Shown: positions 11,755-22,219 of the stretch, piece by piece
Position numbering within the stretch: position 1 is the stretch's first letter
Layout: each line of letters begins with the position of its first letter
Origin: Chamaecyparis obtusa
Lineage: Eukaryota > Streptophyta > Pinopsida > Cupressales > Cupressaceae
Reading direction: 5' to 3'
Length of the DNA stretch: 64,000 bases
Assembly: GCA_027943335.1 (NCBI GenBank)
Contig: BSBK01000964.1
Coordinates: 188,501-252,500 of the forward strand
Made by a program: the position numbers and the translations under genes
The notes under the pieces: generated by a model
What the model saw: the letters and a program-made list of their open reading frames with translations, nothing else
Told to the model about the DNA's origin: nothing
The model's database searches: none

Positions 11755-13044
11755 ATGGTTCATGGTAGAGGAAATGATAATGCTATCATGGATATGTTGA
11801 GGCAAATTGCAACTAGGCTTGAAGTTGTAGAGATAGCCCAGAGAAGAGGAGCACATCTTGAAGATGTTAGTGATGAAGAAGAAGAAGTAGCACCTAATGC
11901 TGAACTTGAATTTGAACAAGATGAGGAAAGACTTTTGAGAGTTTTGTCTAAGGCTAACTCCAGACCTGTAGTTGAAGTTTCTTGCTATGATGGAAGACTT
12001 GAGACCGATACACTTTTGGATTGGATCTCTGAGATGGATAAATACTTTGAGTATGAAGGTACTCCTAATAATAAGAAGGTTAAGATAGCAGTCACAAATT
12101 TGAAAGGGCATGCATCTCTTTGGTGGGATCATTTGCAAACCGAGAGACAGAAGAGAGGAAAAGAAAAGATCAAAACATGGATGAAGATGCTTGGAAAGAT
12201 GAAGAAGAAGTTTCTTCCAGCTGACTACCAATTTAGTCTGATGAGAAAGATGCAAAATCTAAGACAAAAGGACATGAGTGTGAAAGAATATACTGAGGAA
12301 TTGTACAAATTGGATATCAGATCTGGACATGTGGATGATGAAGTTGAGAAGGTGGCTAGATATCTAAATGGCCTAAGGACATCTATTCAAGATGAGATTA
12401 GTTATGTGAAGATTGATAGTGTGGAAGAAGCATACCAATTTTCTTTGAAGGCTGAAGAAAGATTGACAAAAAGACATGATCAAAGACAAAGAGGAAGAGG
12501 TGGCAGATTTCAGAGAAGTAGAGGTAGATCTAATGGAGAAAGTAGCAGATCTAAAATTTTAGTACAAGATAAAGGATGGGAAGATGACCCTGCTGGTAAA
12601 AGAGGTAATTACTCTAGAGGTAGTTATACTGGTTACTCTAGGAATAACAATAATGGTAGAAGGGAAGAGAAATCTTTGTTTAAAGGTACTTGTTACAAAT
12701 GTGGTGAAGAAGGACATAGAGCTTTTGAATGTACTAACGCTGGAAAGAAGACTGGAGGTAATGGTAGAAATAATTTGGCTTGTGAAGAAGTTGAGGAAAT
12801 GTCTAATGAACCTAATCATGGTGAGAACTTGATGCTAAGAAGGATCTTGTGGAGTGAAGAAGCTGATGAGGAACCTATTTTGAGGAAAAGTTTGTTTAGA
12901 ACCAAATGTAAGATTGCTGATAAATGCTACAAGGTAATCATTGATAGTGGAAGTTCTGATAATTTGGCATCTAAAGAGCTGGTTAGAAAATTGCAGTTGC
13001 AAAGATTGAAACATCCTAAGCCTTACCATATTGCTTGGATGTAG
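11755..13044 (+). CDS. gag: Gag and start of protease of element F
   Basis: A 429-residue frame beginning with the first ATG after the leader. An acidic helical N-terminus (~1-65) is followed by the retrotransposon gag core (~70-240; signature LKGHASLWWDHL). A basic Arg/Gly-rich stretch (~245-300) and the zinc knuckle CYKCGEEGHRAFEC (CX2CX4HX4C, residues 313-326) would bind RNA. The C-terminus enters the aspartic protease with its catalytic triplet DSG at residues 397-399 (IIDSGSSDNLAS). The frame ends at a TAG (13,042-13,044) inside the protease; element E has no stop at this position. Gag forms the particle that packages element RNA. This is the only long intact coding stretch in F. Confidence 0.85.
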   Translation: MVHGRGNDNAIMDMLRQIATRLEVVEIAQRRGAHLEDVSDEEEEVAPNAELEFEQDEERLLRVLSKANSRPVVEVSCYDGRLETDTLLDWISEMDKYFEYEGTPNNKKVKIAVTNLKGHASLWWDHLQTERQKRGKEKIKTWMKMLGKMKKKFLPADYQFSLMRKMQNLRQKDMSVKEYTEELYKLDIRSGHVDDEVEKVARYLNGLRTSIQDEISYVKIDSVEEAYQFSLKAEERLTKRHDQRQRGRGGRFQRSRGRSNGESSRSKILVQDKGWEDDPAGKRGNYSRGSYTGYSRNNNNGRREEKSLFKGTCYKCGEEGHRAFECTNAGKKTGGNGRNNLACEEVEEMSNEPNHGENLMLRRILWSEEADEEPILRKSLFRTKCKIADKCYKVIIDSGSSDNLASKELVRKLQLQRLKHPKPYHIAWM

Positions 13045-13350
13045 AAGGAGCATAAACTACTTGTAAGTGAACAATGCCTTGTTAAATTCAAAATTGGGAA
13101 TTATCATGATGAAGTCTTGTGTGATATTATGCCTATGGATTGTTGTCATATTCTTTTGGGTAGACCTTGGCAGTATGATAAGAAAGCTTTGCATGATGGT
13201 AGATTGAATTGATATACTATTTGGATGGATGGAAAGAAACAAGTGTTGTTGCCTTTGGTAGAGAAGTTTGATGAAGGTCACTGTACTATAGTCAGAGTAT
13301 GCTTGTTTGATGATAAAACATTTACAAGTGAAATGAAAGAACAAAATATT
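13045..13350 (+). pseudogene. Protease remainder of F, up to the RT deletion
   Basis: The frame continues after the stop with recognisable protease/linker sequence (PMDCCHILLGRPWQYDKKAL) and a second stop (TGA near 13,210). At about 13,350 the sequence jumps from the protease-RT linker (SEMKEQNIF) directly to the RNase H tail (KHKSGQSNKVADALS). In element E about 1.3 kb of RT and RNase H coding sequence lie between the same two points. Confidence 0.75.
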
Positions 13351-14101
13351 TTCCTGAAGCATAAAAGTGGACAGTCAAATAAGGTTGCTGATGCCTTGAG
13401 CCAAAGAATAAGTTTGCTGACAGAGATGAGAGTTGAAGTACTTGGTTTTGATGATTTGAAGAGTTTCTATGAGTCTGACATTGATTTTGAAGAACCTTGG
13501 AAAGCTTGTAAAGAACACACAGTGAGTGATAAGTGGTCTGATTATTTCATTCAAGAAGACATGTTGTTTAAAGGAGTTTAGTTGTGCATACCTAGAGGAT
13601 CTATGAGAGAGAAGATAATGAAGGAGAAACATAGTGGTGGACTTACTGGACATTTTGGGATTGATAAGATAGTGAATTTGATTTCAAAAAGATACTTTTG
13701 GTCACAGATTTACAAAGATGTACAGAGAATGGTTAGAGGTTGCAGAATTTGCCAAATAGAAAAAGGAACTAGTCAGAATTTAGGATTGTATACACCTTTG
13801 CCTATACTTGATAGACCTTGGGAAGATGTGAGTATGGACTTTGTTCTTGGATTGCCTAGAACTCAGAGAGGCAATGATTCTATTTTGGTAGTGGTTGATA
13901 GATTTTCTAAGATGGCTCATTTCATACCTTGTAAGAAGACATCTGATGCATTGCATGTAGCTGAATTATTCTTCAAGGAAGTGGTAAGATTGCATGGTTT
14001 GCCTAAATATATTGTTTCAGACAGAGATACTAAGTTTACTGGTTATTTTTGGAGGACACTTTGGAAGAAGATGAATACTGATTTGAAGTTTAGTTCTACA
14101 T
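13351..14101 (+). pseudogene. Integrase of F, N-terminal part
   Basis: After the RNase H tail comes the integrase zinc-binding domain (histidines in KEKHSGGLTGHFG, cysteines in GCRICQIEKG). Then follows the catalytic core with its first two Asp residues in [11 protein letters not shown] and VSDRDTKFTG. A TAG near 13,579 breaks the frame. The core is cut at 14,101 by element H; the direct duplication TACAT (14,097-14,101 and 16,624-16,628) marks the site. Confidence 0.8.
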
Positions 14102-14268
14102 TGTTAAGGTTTTAGGATCATTGCAAATGTAATAACACTCTCTCATTGTATGTGTTTTCCAAATGCAACAATCTCTTGCATTTATATTAAGAATGAGCCA
14201 AGAAGAGACATGTCCCTTCATGGGACATGTCTATTCATTATTATGCAATTAATATAATTATAACTATG

Positions 14269-14329
<61 letters not shown>

Positions 14330-14557
14330 TTTCTCTAATATTTACATAATAATAATAATATTTATTTTATCAATTTAACTATTTAGTTATTATGAGAATA
14401 ATTATAATCTCACTTTATATATACATATATATCAATGTATATAGTAATATCAATTATTATATATATTGATATATATATGAATATATATAATAAATCATTT
14501 CTCATAATAATCATATAGTCAATATTATTTATCTGACCGATGCTACAAATATCAACA
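14102..14557 (-). repeat. 3' LTR of H (left)
   Basis: 456 bp, TGTTAAGG...ATCAACA, almost identical to the right LTR outside the (TA)n tract (14,272-14,321). Polypurine sequence adjoins it (plus strand CTCCCTCTTAGCTAGGGAGG, 14,558-14,577). Confidence 0.88.
14272..14321. repeat. (TA)n microsatellite, ~25 units, in the left LTR of H
   Basis: An uninterrupted AT/TA dinucleotide run of about 50 bp. The same tract in the right LTR is over three times longer. Confidence 0.9.
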
Positions 14558-14684
14558 CTCCCTCTTAGCTAGGGAGGATAAATCAATCCAATGTCAACAC
14601 TTATGACACTTGGCAACATCAATCATATGATGTAAGCAATAAAGGCATCATCCTCAAGATGTAGTCAATAGAAACATAGTCTCA

Positions 14685-15168
14685 ATATGTGGATTGCCTC
14701 CATCAGCAATTCTATCCACAAGCTCTCATGTGAATTGCCTCCATCAGCGATTCTATTCACAAACTCACGAGCTTTGGTGTGGATTGCCTCCATCGGCGAT
14801 TCTATCCACAAGCTCTCATGTGAATTGCCTCCATCGGTGATTTTATTCACTCACGAGCTTTGGTGTGGATTGCCTCCATCGACAATTTGATCCATAAGCT
14901 CGTGTGTGGATTGCCTCTATCGGTGATTCTATCCACAGACTCATGAGCTATGGTGTGGATTTCCTCTATCGGTGATTCTATCCATAAGCTCCTATGTGGA
15001 TTGCCTCCATCAGCGATTCTATCCACAAACTCATGAGCTTCAGAGTGGATTGCCTCTATCGGTGATTCTATCCACAAGCTCCTGTGTGGATTGTCTCCAT
15101 CGGCGATTCTATCCACAAACTCATGAGCTTCAAAGTGGATTGCCTCTATCGGCGATTTTATCCACAAG
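14685..15168 (-). repeat. Minisatellite with 41+49 bp higher-order unit
   Basis: About eleven monomers begin TG(G/A)ATTGCCTC(C/T)ATCGG and continue GATTCTATCCACAAG. They alternate between a 41-bp type ending near CTCCTGTG and a 49-bp type ending near CTCATGAGCTTxxxG, giving a 90-bp dimer repeated ~5.5 times. Because 90 is a multiple of three, the minus strand stays open through long parts of the array (14,665-14,850 and 14,847-15,167) and encodes repeats of the type SPIEAIHSEAHEFVDRIADG. One or two monomers are shortened. I see no evidence that this peptide repeat is a real protein. Confidence 0.88.
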
Positions 15169-16039
15169 TAAGATATATCTATTACAAAAGAAAAGTTATT
15201 GCAAGGTCGTCACCTTCCAATAACTTTAACAAATACAAGTGATAATCATTTGGAAGTCATCACTTCTTTATGATTAACACAGGGGGTAGGCCCATTAAAA
15301 ACATTCATGATTCATTAGTATAACAATCAATTATATCAACATTACCTCATAAGCGTTTCACCTTCAATAGTGAACTCCCTCTCAATCAACATGATCAAGA
15401 TTGTCACAAGTTGACTGAACCATCTGCTCCCTCTGAAGCTCAAGTTTATCAACTTCTTGACCTCTTTTGAAATATTAGACTCTCTTTGCATATAGTCTCA
15501 ATCATCAATTTGTTTGAAAGCATCAAGTTATTTCTCCCTTCAATGAAATTATCTTGTGCTTTTGTCCTGAATGTATGTCAGAGAAAGATTACAAATAGCT
15601 CGCTAAACTATATTATCCCAAAGAAATATTAATGATAAAAGCATACAATATTTTCTATCCCCAATGTTATAGTATGATTTAATAACTACATAACAAAAAT
15701 TATGAACATTAATCAACATGGAATACTCATCTCTTGATTAATGTCATGATCCTTTTCTTATTTGCACTATAAAAAGTGTTTGTAGCTTTTAATCAAAGAA
15801 CTCTCTTTGTTCAAAAATCTGCATAAACCTATACACATTCGGTCATAACTTTTGAACCTGACATTTTATTTCCAATCTCTCTGGTGAGATTCTTCTAAAT
15901 TGGTTTATCACCAATATATCTTGAATTCAGAAAAATCCAATGGTTCATTTGTGAGATATGGTCCTTGTACCAAGACTCTAATTTTCTATGATAGTCACAC
16001 ATTCACCATTAACAAACTACTCTCTTACATTTGCAACTT
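15169..16039 (-). other. Internal region of H without recognisable gene
   Basis: About 870 bp between the minisatellite and the primer site. No frame of useful length or retroviral motif was seen on either strand. It presumably holds the leader/packaging region needed for mobilisation in trans. Confidence 0.5.
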
Positions 16040-16052
16040 GGCTCTGATACGA
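16040..16052 (-). other. Primer-binding site of H
   Basis: The plus strand reads GGCTCTGATACGA. Its reverse complement TCGTATCAGAGCC matches the initiator-Met primer site except for one base, immediately next to the 5' LTR. This fixes the minus orientation. Confidence 0.8.
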
Positions 16053-16623
<571 letters not shown>

Positions 16624-16628
16624 TACAT

Positions 16629-17404
16629 TTCACCCTCAGACAGATGGACAGACTAAAGTTGTGAACAGAAGTTTGGGAAACTTGTTGAGATGTTTAGTTG
16701 GAGAGAAACCTGCTAATTGGGATTTGATTTTGGCACAAGCAGAGTTTGCATATAATAATTCAGTGAATAGAAGCACTAAGAAGACACCATTTGAGATTTT
16801 TAATGGATTTCATCCTAAGGGAACCACAGAGTTGAGAGATTTTCCTACTGAGACCAGAAGAAGTGCTGAAGCTGATCATTTTGCAGAATACATGAGAACT
16901 TTACATGATGAAGTTAAAAAGAATTTGGAGGACAGTAATCTGAAATATAAACAAAGAGCAGACAAGAGAAGGAGACATAAATCTTTTGAAGTTGGAGATG
17001 AGGTTATGATTCATTTGAAGAAGAATAGATTTCTAGTTGGTACCTACAATAAGCTGAAAATGAAGAAGTTTAGACCTTGTAAGATTCTGAAGAAGTTTGA
17101 CAGTGGAAATGCTTATGAAGTAGAATTGCCAGAGGACATGGATATATCACCTATATTCAAAATTGCTGATATATTTGAGTACTTTGAATCAAATGATGAG
17201 ATAGAAGATGATCCAGACTATCCTAAGAAGAATAGCGACAGCATTGAAAAGATCTTGAATAGCAGAGTTGGCAAGAGTACAAGAGGAAAAGACTACATGG
17301 AATATCTAGTTCAGTGGAAAGACAAGCCAGTTGAGGAAAGTTCATGGATTACACAAGTTGATTTGGATCTTTATGATTTAGGTAAAAGTATGAGTAGTTC
17401 CTGA
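16629..17404 (+). pseudogene. Integrase C-terminus with chromodomain of F
   Basis: The integrase core resumes after element H with HPQTDGQTKVVNRSLGNLLR. The catalytic Glu of the DDE triad is expected at the K in QTKVVN, so the third catalytic residue appears lost. After the conserved linker (QAEFAYNNSVNRSTKKTPFE) and GPY/F-type region, the end is a chromodomain (IEKILNSRVGKSTRGKDYME then YLVQWKDKPVEESSW). In chromoviruses this domain can steer integration to marked chromatin. Stop TGA at 17,402. The 247-codon frame from 16,661 is open. Confidence 0.85.
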
Positions 17405-17438
17405 TGTGGACATCAGTTCTTTATTTACCCTAGGTGTC
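17405..17438 (+). other. Pre-LTR segment of F without a polypurine run
   Basis: The sequence just before the 3' LTR is TTTATTTACCCTAGGTGTC, not a purine tract. Related sequence precedes the 3' LTRs of G (TTATTTACCTCAGATGTC, ends 20,448) and E (minus strand, AATAACCCTAGGTGTC, 51,734-51,749). Confidence 0.6.
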
Positions 17439-18622
17439 TGATGCAGGAGCATCTTGGGTCTTTGGCAATCTTGCATCAACCAAAAACATTTCCTGATTTC
17501 TGTACCTATTTGCTGTTGTTTTCTTTATAATCTTTGCATTTGATAGTTTCATGGTGTGTGAAGCTTACATCATTTTGGGGACCTATTTTGGAACCTTATC
17601 CTATGAGCACATCAAGTTTGGATTGACTGTTTCAAAGTTACAGCTATTTTCCTTGCCGTCGGAACAATGTTTTCTTGTAGTTTTGGTTCTGATTGTTCAT
17701 GTTGGTTCTCTTGATCCATAAGGAATATTATTTTTTGAAATTAAGGGATTCAAGGGGACCTAAATTAATATCATTCCCCAAGAGAACAGCTTCCAATTCA
17801 TTATGAGTCAAAAGTTATGGCCTTTTTGGCACAGGACCTATTTTCTGCTAGCTTTCACATCTGAGCTGTTATTGCAGTTTTGGTGCTGATTGTTCTTGTT
17901 GGAGACCTTGATCTATAAGGAATTTTATTTTTCACACTTAAGAAATTAAAGTGGACCTAAATTACTATCATTTCCCAAGAGCAAAAACTCCAATTCATTA
18001 TGAGTAAAAAGTTATGCCTATTTTTCCTCGGGACCTATTTCCTACTAGTTTTTGGGTGAAACGTGTGGTGTTTCTTCTTGCGATGTTCCATGTGCTCATA
18101 TGGGACCTTGTGCACTTAAAGGAATGTTCTTGGGTCAATTTAGGACCTAAATCCAAAGGTGCATCAATTTATATTTATTTTAGCATTATTTTTGGTTTAA
18201 ATCTTGAGACTGGACCTATATTGTAAGTAAATGCCTAACTGGCCGACTTGTGGCTTAACTAGCTATATAAGGGGTCTAGATTGATGTAGTAGATCATCAG
18301 GGAGATGATGGGTGAGATATAGGAAGGATTATCAAGATACATCATTGGAGAAAAAGATAGGATGCAAGCTGTAATTCTAAATTCATAATTCTCATTGTAT
18401 AAGGCCGAAACCCGGAAGGCCTCACAGCCGGGCATGTTGAAAGAAATAATATAATTCTCTGTTGTTGCTGCTAGTTGATTGTCTCATATCCATTGTAATT
18501 CCATTGTGTTCATGTGATACTTATATTTCTTCTGTTGTGTAACTTTGAGCAAGGGCTTGTTGTGGATTCAAGTGGACTCAATTCTGCTTGATTTTGCTTG
18601 TATCTACCCTGCCCCTGCGTCA
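17439..18622 (+). repeat. 3' LTR of F
   Basis: 1,184 bp, same ends and length as the 5' LTR. Open frames inside it (e.g. 18,014-18,226) are mirrored in the 5' LTR and are not genes. Confidence 0.9.
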
Positions 18623-19363
18623 GTTTTCTTGGTATATTTCCTGGAACTCGATAGTTTGGATTACTAACAGATGTTCTTGGTGAATTGGCTTGGCCAAATG
18701 GTGCATTTAATTTGGGTCACACTACTCAAGTTATGGATTGACCGTTAGACATGTGGGGACCTAGATCTGGCATGTTGCATTCTCCTAGGTGGATCCGGAG
18801 GCCGATATGGAGAATTTAATAATTGTAAGGCTATTTAAGAGACGACTTGTAATGCATTTAATATTTTTTTGTAGGAGCTAATTTTTTCATCCAGCCAACT
18901 TGTGGCTGATGATTAGTATTTAAGAGGGTGCTTGGGTAGTTGTTTTGGGTGTGAGTCAGAGAGAGAGAGAGAGGATAGATCTTAGATAGAGAGTAGATCT
19001 AGGGGTAGAAGTGTAGAAAATTTATTAGCTTGTGAGCTTAGGAACAAGAAGATTGCTTGGTGGCTTGCGAGCACAAGTTTAGATCTTGGAGTGTCTACTA
19101 GCGTCCTGTTGTGTTGCAGACCTCAACTAGCTAGGAGATGTGTTGGATCTTGTGTGATCTTGTAGAATTGTTTCTTGCATTGTAATTGGTCATAACCAGG
19201 AATGCCTTACAGCTTGACACATTGCATGTAATTAGTTGTTGATGAATATAGGTATTTATTTTCTTTCAAGATCTAGTGTTGTTGTTGTGTTATTCTGTTG
19301 TGTTGTGGTTTGGCTGCAAGTTTGGATAGTCCTTAATTGGATCCTCCATGCTTGACTACATCA
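18623..19363 (+). repeat. Left LTR of G, second fragment
   Basis: It starts with the second GTTTT duplication created by F and continues the LTR to GACTACATCA. It matches 20,850-21,596, including a (GA)n run near 18,958-18,972 that is also in the right LTR (21,188-21,204). Confidence 0.8.
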
Positions 19364-20448
19364 AGTGGTATCAGAGTTGAGTTGATATTGTGGAGCGAAG
19401 GTTGACCTAGCAAGGATGATCTTGCAAAGTTGATCTTGTTTGGAGAAAGGTTGGCGAAGACATCGTGTGATCTGAGTTGCAGATCCGTGGCACTGAACTT
19501 GTGGAATCTTGCCCTAGTTGTTCATGCCAGGTGGTAGGTTGTGATCTAACTTGCATGCAACTTGGAGGTTGTCACAAGGTGGTCGGTGTACGGTTTGTTG
19601 TAGAGGGTTTTTGAAGATCTTTGGAGATGTCTCTAAGAGGATCAAACCCTGATGTAATTACTTCTATTTGTGATGTGGTGGAATAAAATATTTCTGAGAG
19701 GTTTTCTCGATTGGAAGTGGATTTTCTGAACTGTGTGGAGAAATGAGTTAAGAACTTGGTGATGAAAAGTGTTGTTGAGCTTTGTAGAGCTTACCGAAGT
19801 TGGGACATGCCAATTTGGAAGAAAGTTGTTTGGCCGATTGGTAGATTGGTCTAAGAGAGAAGACATGCATAGGTATGCAAAATTGGTTTTGATGTTCAAT
19901 TGGTGGAGACATAAAACTTGCAGAGTAACTCGTGGTTGTTGCTGAGTTACCTGTGCTTACCAATGATGTTTTTGACCTTGTTGAAGCTGGTGAGAAGATT
20001 GGTTTTCATGTTCAGTCAGTTGTACCCAAGATGGAAATTGTAGAGCATCTGGTTGTTCCTGATCGGGTTGTTGTTGATGAGGAGTTACCTACTATTGAAT
20101 ACCTTTGGGATGATGGTGTTACCAAATTTATTTTTTTCAGTGTTGGGATGCAGATGTTGTCTGTTGGTTGTGGACTTAAGTTTCTAGTTGACAGTGATGA
20201 GTCTTGTGATGAGATTCTGAGATGGGATTCTAACTTGAAGCTTGGTGATGGACTAAAGGTTCATTTTATTCGGGATGTTGAGCATGCTAATTGGTTGGTT
20301 ATAGATCAGTTAAGGAGGACTTGGCTAATGAACTTGTGCATTTTCCTAGCTTTGTGGATTGAAAAGCCTTGTGTGAAGATGAAGTGGGTGGCGGATTTTC
20401 TTGAAGGAGAAAAGTGTGGGACACACTTTCTTATTTACCTCAGATGTC
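19364..20448 (+). other. Internal region of G (no pol; weak open frame)
   Basis: It starts with the primer site TGGTATCAGAGTTGA (19,366-19,380). A frame open from 19,932 to 20,546 runs past the LTR start at 20,449, so its end is LTR sequence. The earlier part (VLTNDVFDLVEAGEKIGFHV and similar) is coding-like but I recognise no domain. All pol functions are missing. Confidence 0.6.
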
Positions 20449-21596
20449 TGATGCAAGGGCATCCTCGGTTCCTAAAGATTCTGGTAGTCTTGGTAATTGT
20501 CTGGTGGAGTTTGGTTAATTGGCTGGTGATATCGATAGAAGACTAGAGTTTCTCAGTCTTTGATGGTTGTTCTCAATCAAAGTTTGTTTGGCTTCACCAA
20601 TGGAGCTCAATGATCATGGTAGTGATTCTCAGTTGGAAGTTCTAGTGGATCTTGATGGATGATGGTCACTCGGTGACTTGGTTTTTTATTGCTCGGTGCT
20701 CGGTTACCGATGGGGTCTTGGTGTTTATGTCTATTGCTTGGTCACTGAAGTGGCTTAGTCGTTGGAGGACTCGGTCACTGAAGGAAGCTCAGTCATGGAA
20801 GGAGACTCAACATTTCTGGTGCTCGGTAATGCTTGTGGAACTCGGTTGGTGTGGTTTCTCTGTATATTTCCTGGCACTCGGTAGTTTGGATTACTAATAG
20901 ATGTTCTTGGTGAATCGGCTTGGCCGATTGGTGCATTTAATTTGGGTTGCACTCCTCGAGTTATGGATTGACCATTGGACGTGTGGGGACCTAGATCTGG
21001 TGTGTTGCATTCTCCTAGGTGGATCTGGAGGCCGACATGGAGAATTTAATAATTGTAAGGCTATTTGAGAGCCAACTTGTAGTGCATTTAATATTTTTTT
21101 GTAGGAGTTAATTATTTCATCAAGCCGAATTGTGGCTGATGATTAGTATTTGAGAGGGTGCTTGGGTAGTTGTTTAGGGAGTGAGTCAGAGAGAGAGAGA
21201 GAGAGGATAGATCTCAGACATAGAGTAGATCTGGGGGTAGAAGTGTAGCAGAGTTAGTAGCTTGCGAGCTTAGGAACAAGAAGATTTCTTGGTGGCTTGC
21301 GAGCACAAGTTTAGATCTTTCTTGGAGTGCCTACCAGTGTCATGTTGTGTTGCAGGCCTGGGCTAGCTGGGAGATGTGTTGGATCCTACGTGATCTTGTA
21401 GAACTGTTTCTTGCATTGTAATTGGCCATAACTAGGAAGGCCTTACAACCTGACACATTGCATGTAATCAGTTGTTGATGAATAAAGGTATCTATTTTCT
21501 TTCAATATCTGGTGTTGTTGTGTTATTCCGTTGTGTTGTGGTTTGGCTGCAAGTTTTGACAGTCCTTAATTGGATCCTCTATGCTTGACTGCATCA
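20449..21596 (+). repeat. Right (3') LTR of G
   Basis: 1,148 bp starting TGATGCAAGGGCATCCTCGG and ending GACTGCATCA. It contains seven CTCGGT hexamers between 20,665 and 20,885 and a (GA)n run. It is intact and provides the empty-site reference for the insertion of F. Confidence 0.85.
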
Positions 21597-22219
21597 ATTA
21601 ACAAATAAAATTTTAAATCCTGGCATACTAAGAATATTCCTCCCACATGCTAATTTTTCATCAATACTCCTTCAAGTATAATACCACACTAGACAAAGCA
21701 AACCTTGAACCTTGAACTAAGAGGTTCAATGGTTCAAGTTCATTGTGAGAAATAACATTGGATTGAATGCGACACACATGAGACAAATAACATTAAGACT
21801 TGGTAAATAAAGCACAACTGAACTTTGAACCTTGAACCGAGAGGTTCAAGGGTTCAAGTTCAAGCAACCGATGCCACATACTGAATCTTTGAAATGAGGC
21901 CATGAAAAACACATGCACACAAGGGACACTTTGAACTTAACATTGCTTCAACCATTTGGGTTCAACAAGATGAAAGATATGAAACTTAAGGAGTAAAAGG
22001 GGAAAGGCAAATGCCAACAATTAGACAACAATTTCTTGATTTTTGCTAGGTTTTGGGAGTTTGAACTTAATAAAAAAGAAGGGGGTAACAAAGTTGCATT
22101 CCAAAAATCAAGCCAAAATCTCAAAAAAGTCACTTCTAAACACTAGGTTCTTTGACCCCTTCTTTCTAACAACTTTTCAAATTTTTAATTTTTTCAACTT
22201 GGGATGCTCCTGCATCAAT
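21597..22219. repeat. AT-rich segment with two related hairpins and a reversed LTR terminus
   Basis: Two inverted repeats built from TTGAACC/GGTTCAA stand about 120 bp apart (21,701-21,740 and 21,821-21,860). The second pairs ~18-bp arms around the loop GAGA. The right edge (22,200-22,219) read on the minus strand is TGATGCAGGAGCATCC, the same start as the F LTR. This suggests a truncated minus-strand LTR or a recombination scar. No coding signal. Confidence 0.5.

Noticed and set aside
14685..15168. Regular spacing suggesting a CRISPR array
   Set aside because: The whole unit repeats, with no unique spacers, and this is plant DNA.
14665..15223. Peptide-repeat frames on both strands as a possible repeat protein
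   Set aside because: The 90-bp unit is a multiple of three, so open frames are expected by arithmetic. No start context or homologue was recognised.
19932..20546. 204-residue frame as a complete gene in G
   Set aside because: Its last third is LTR sequence (LTR begins at 20,449) and no domain was recognised; kept only as a weak internal-region remark.
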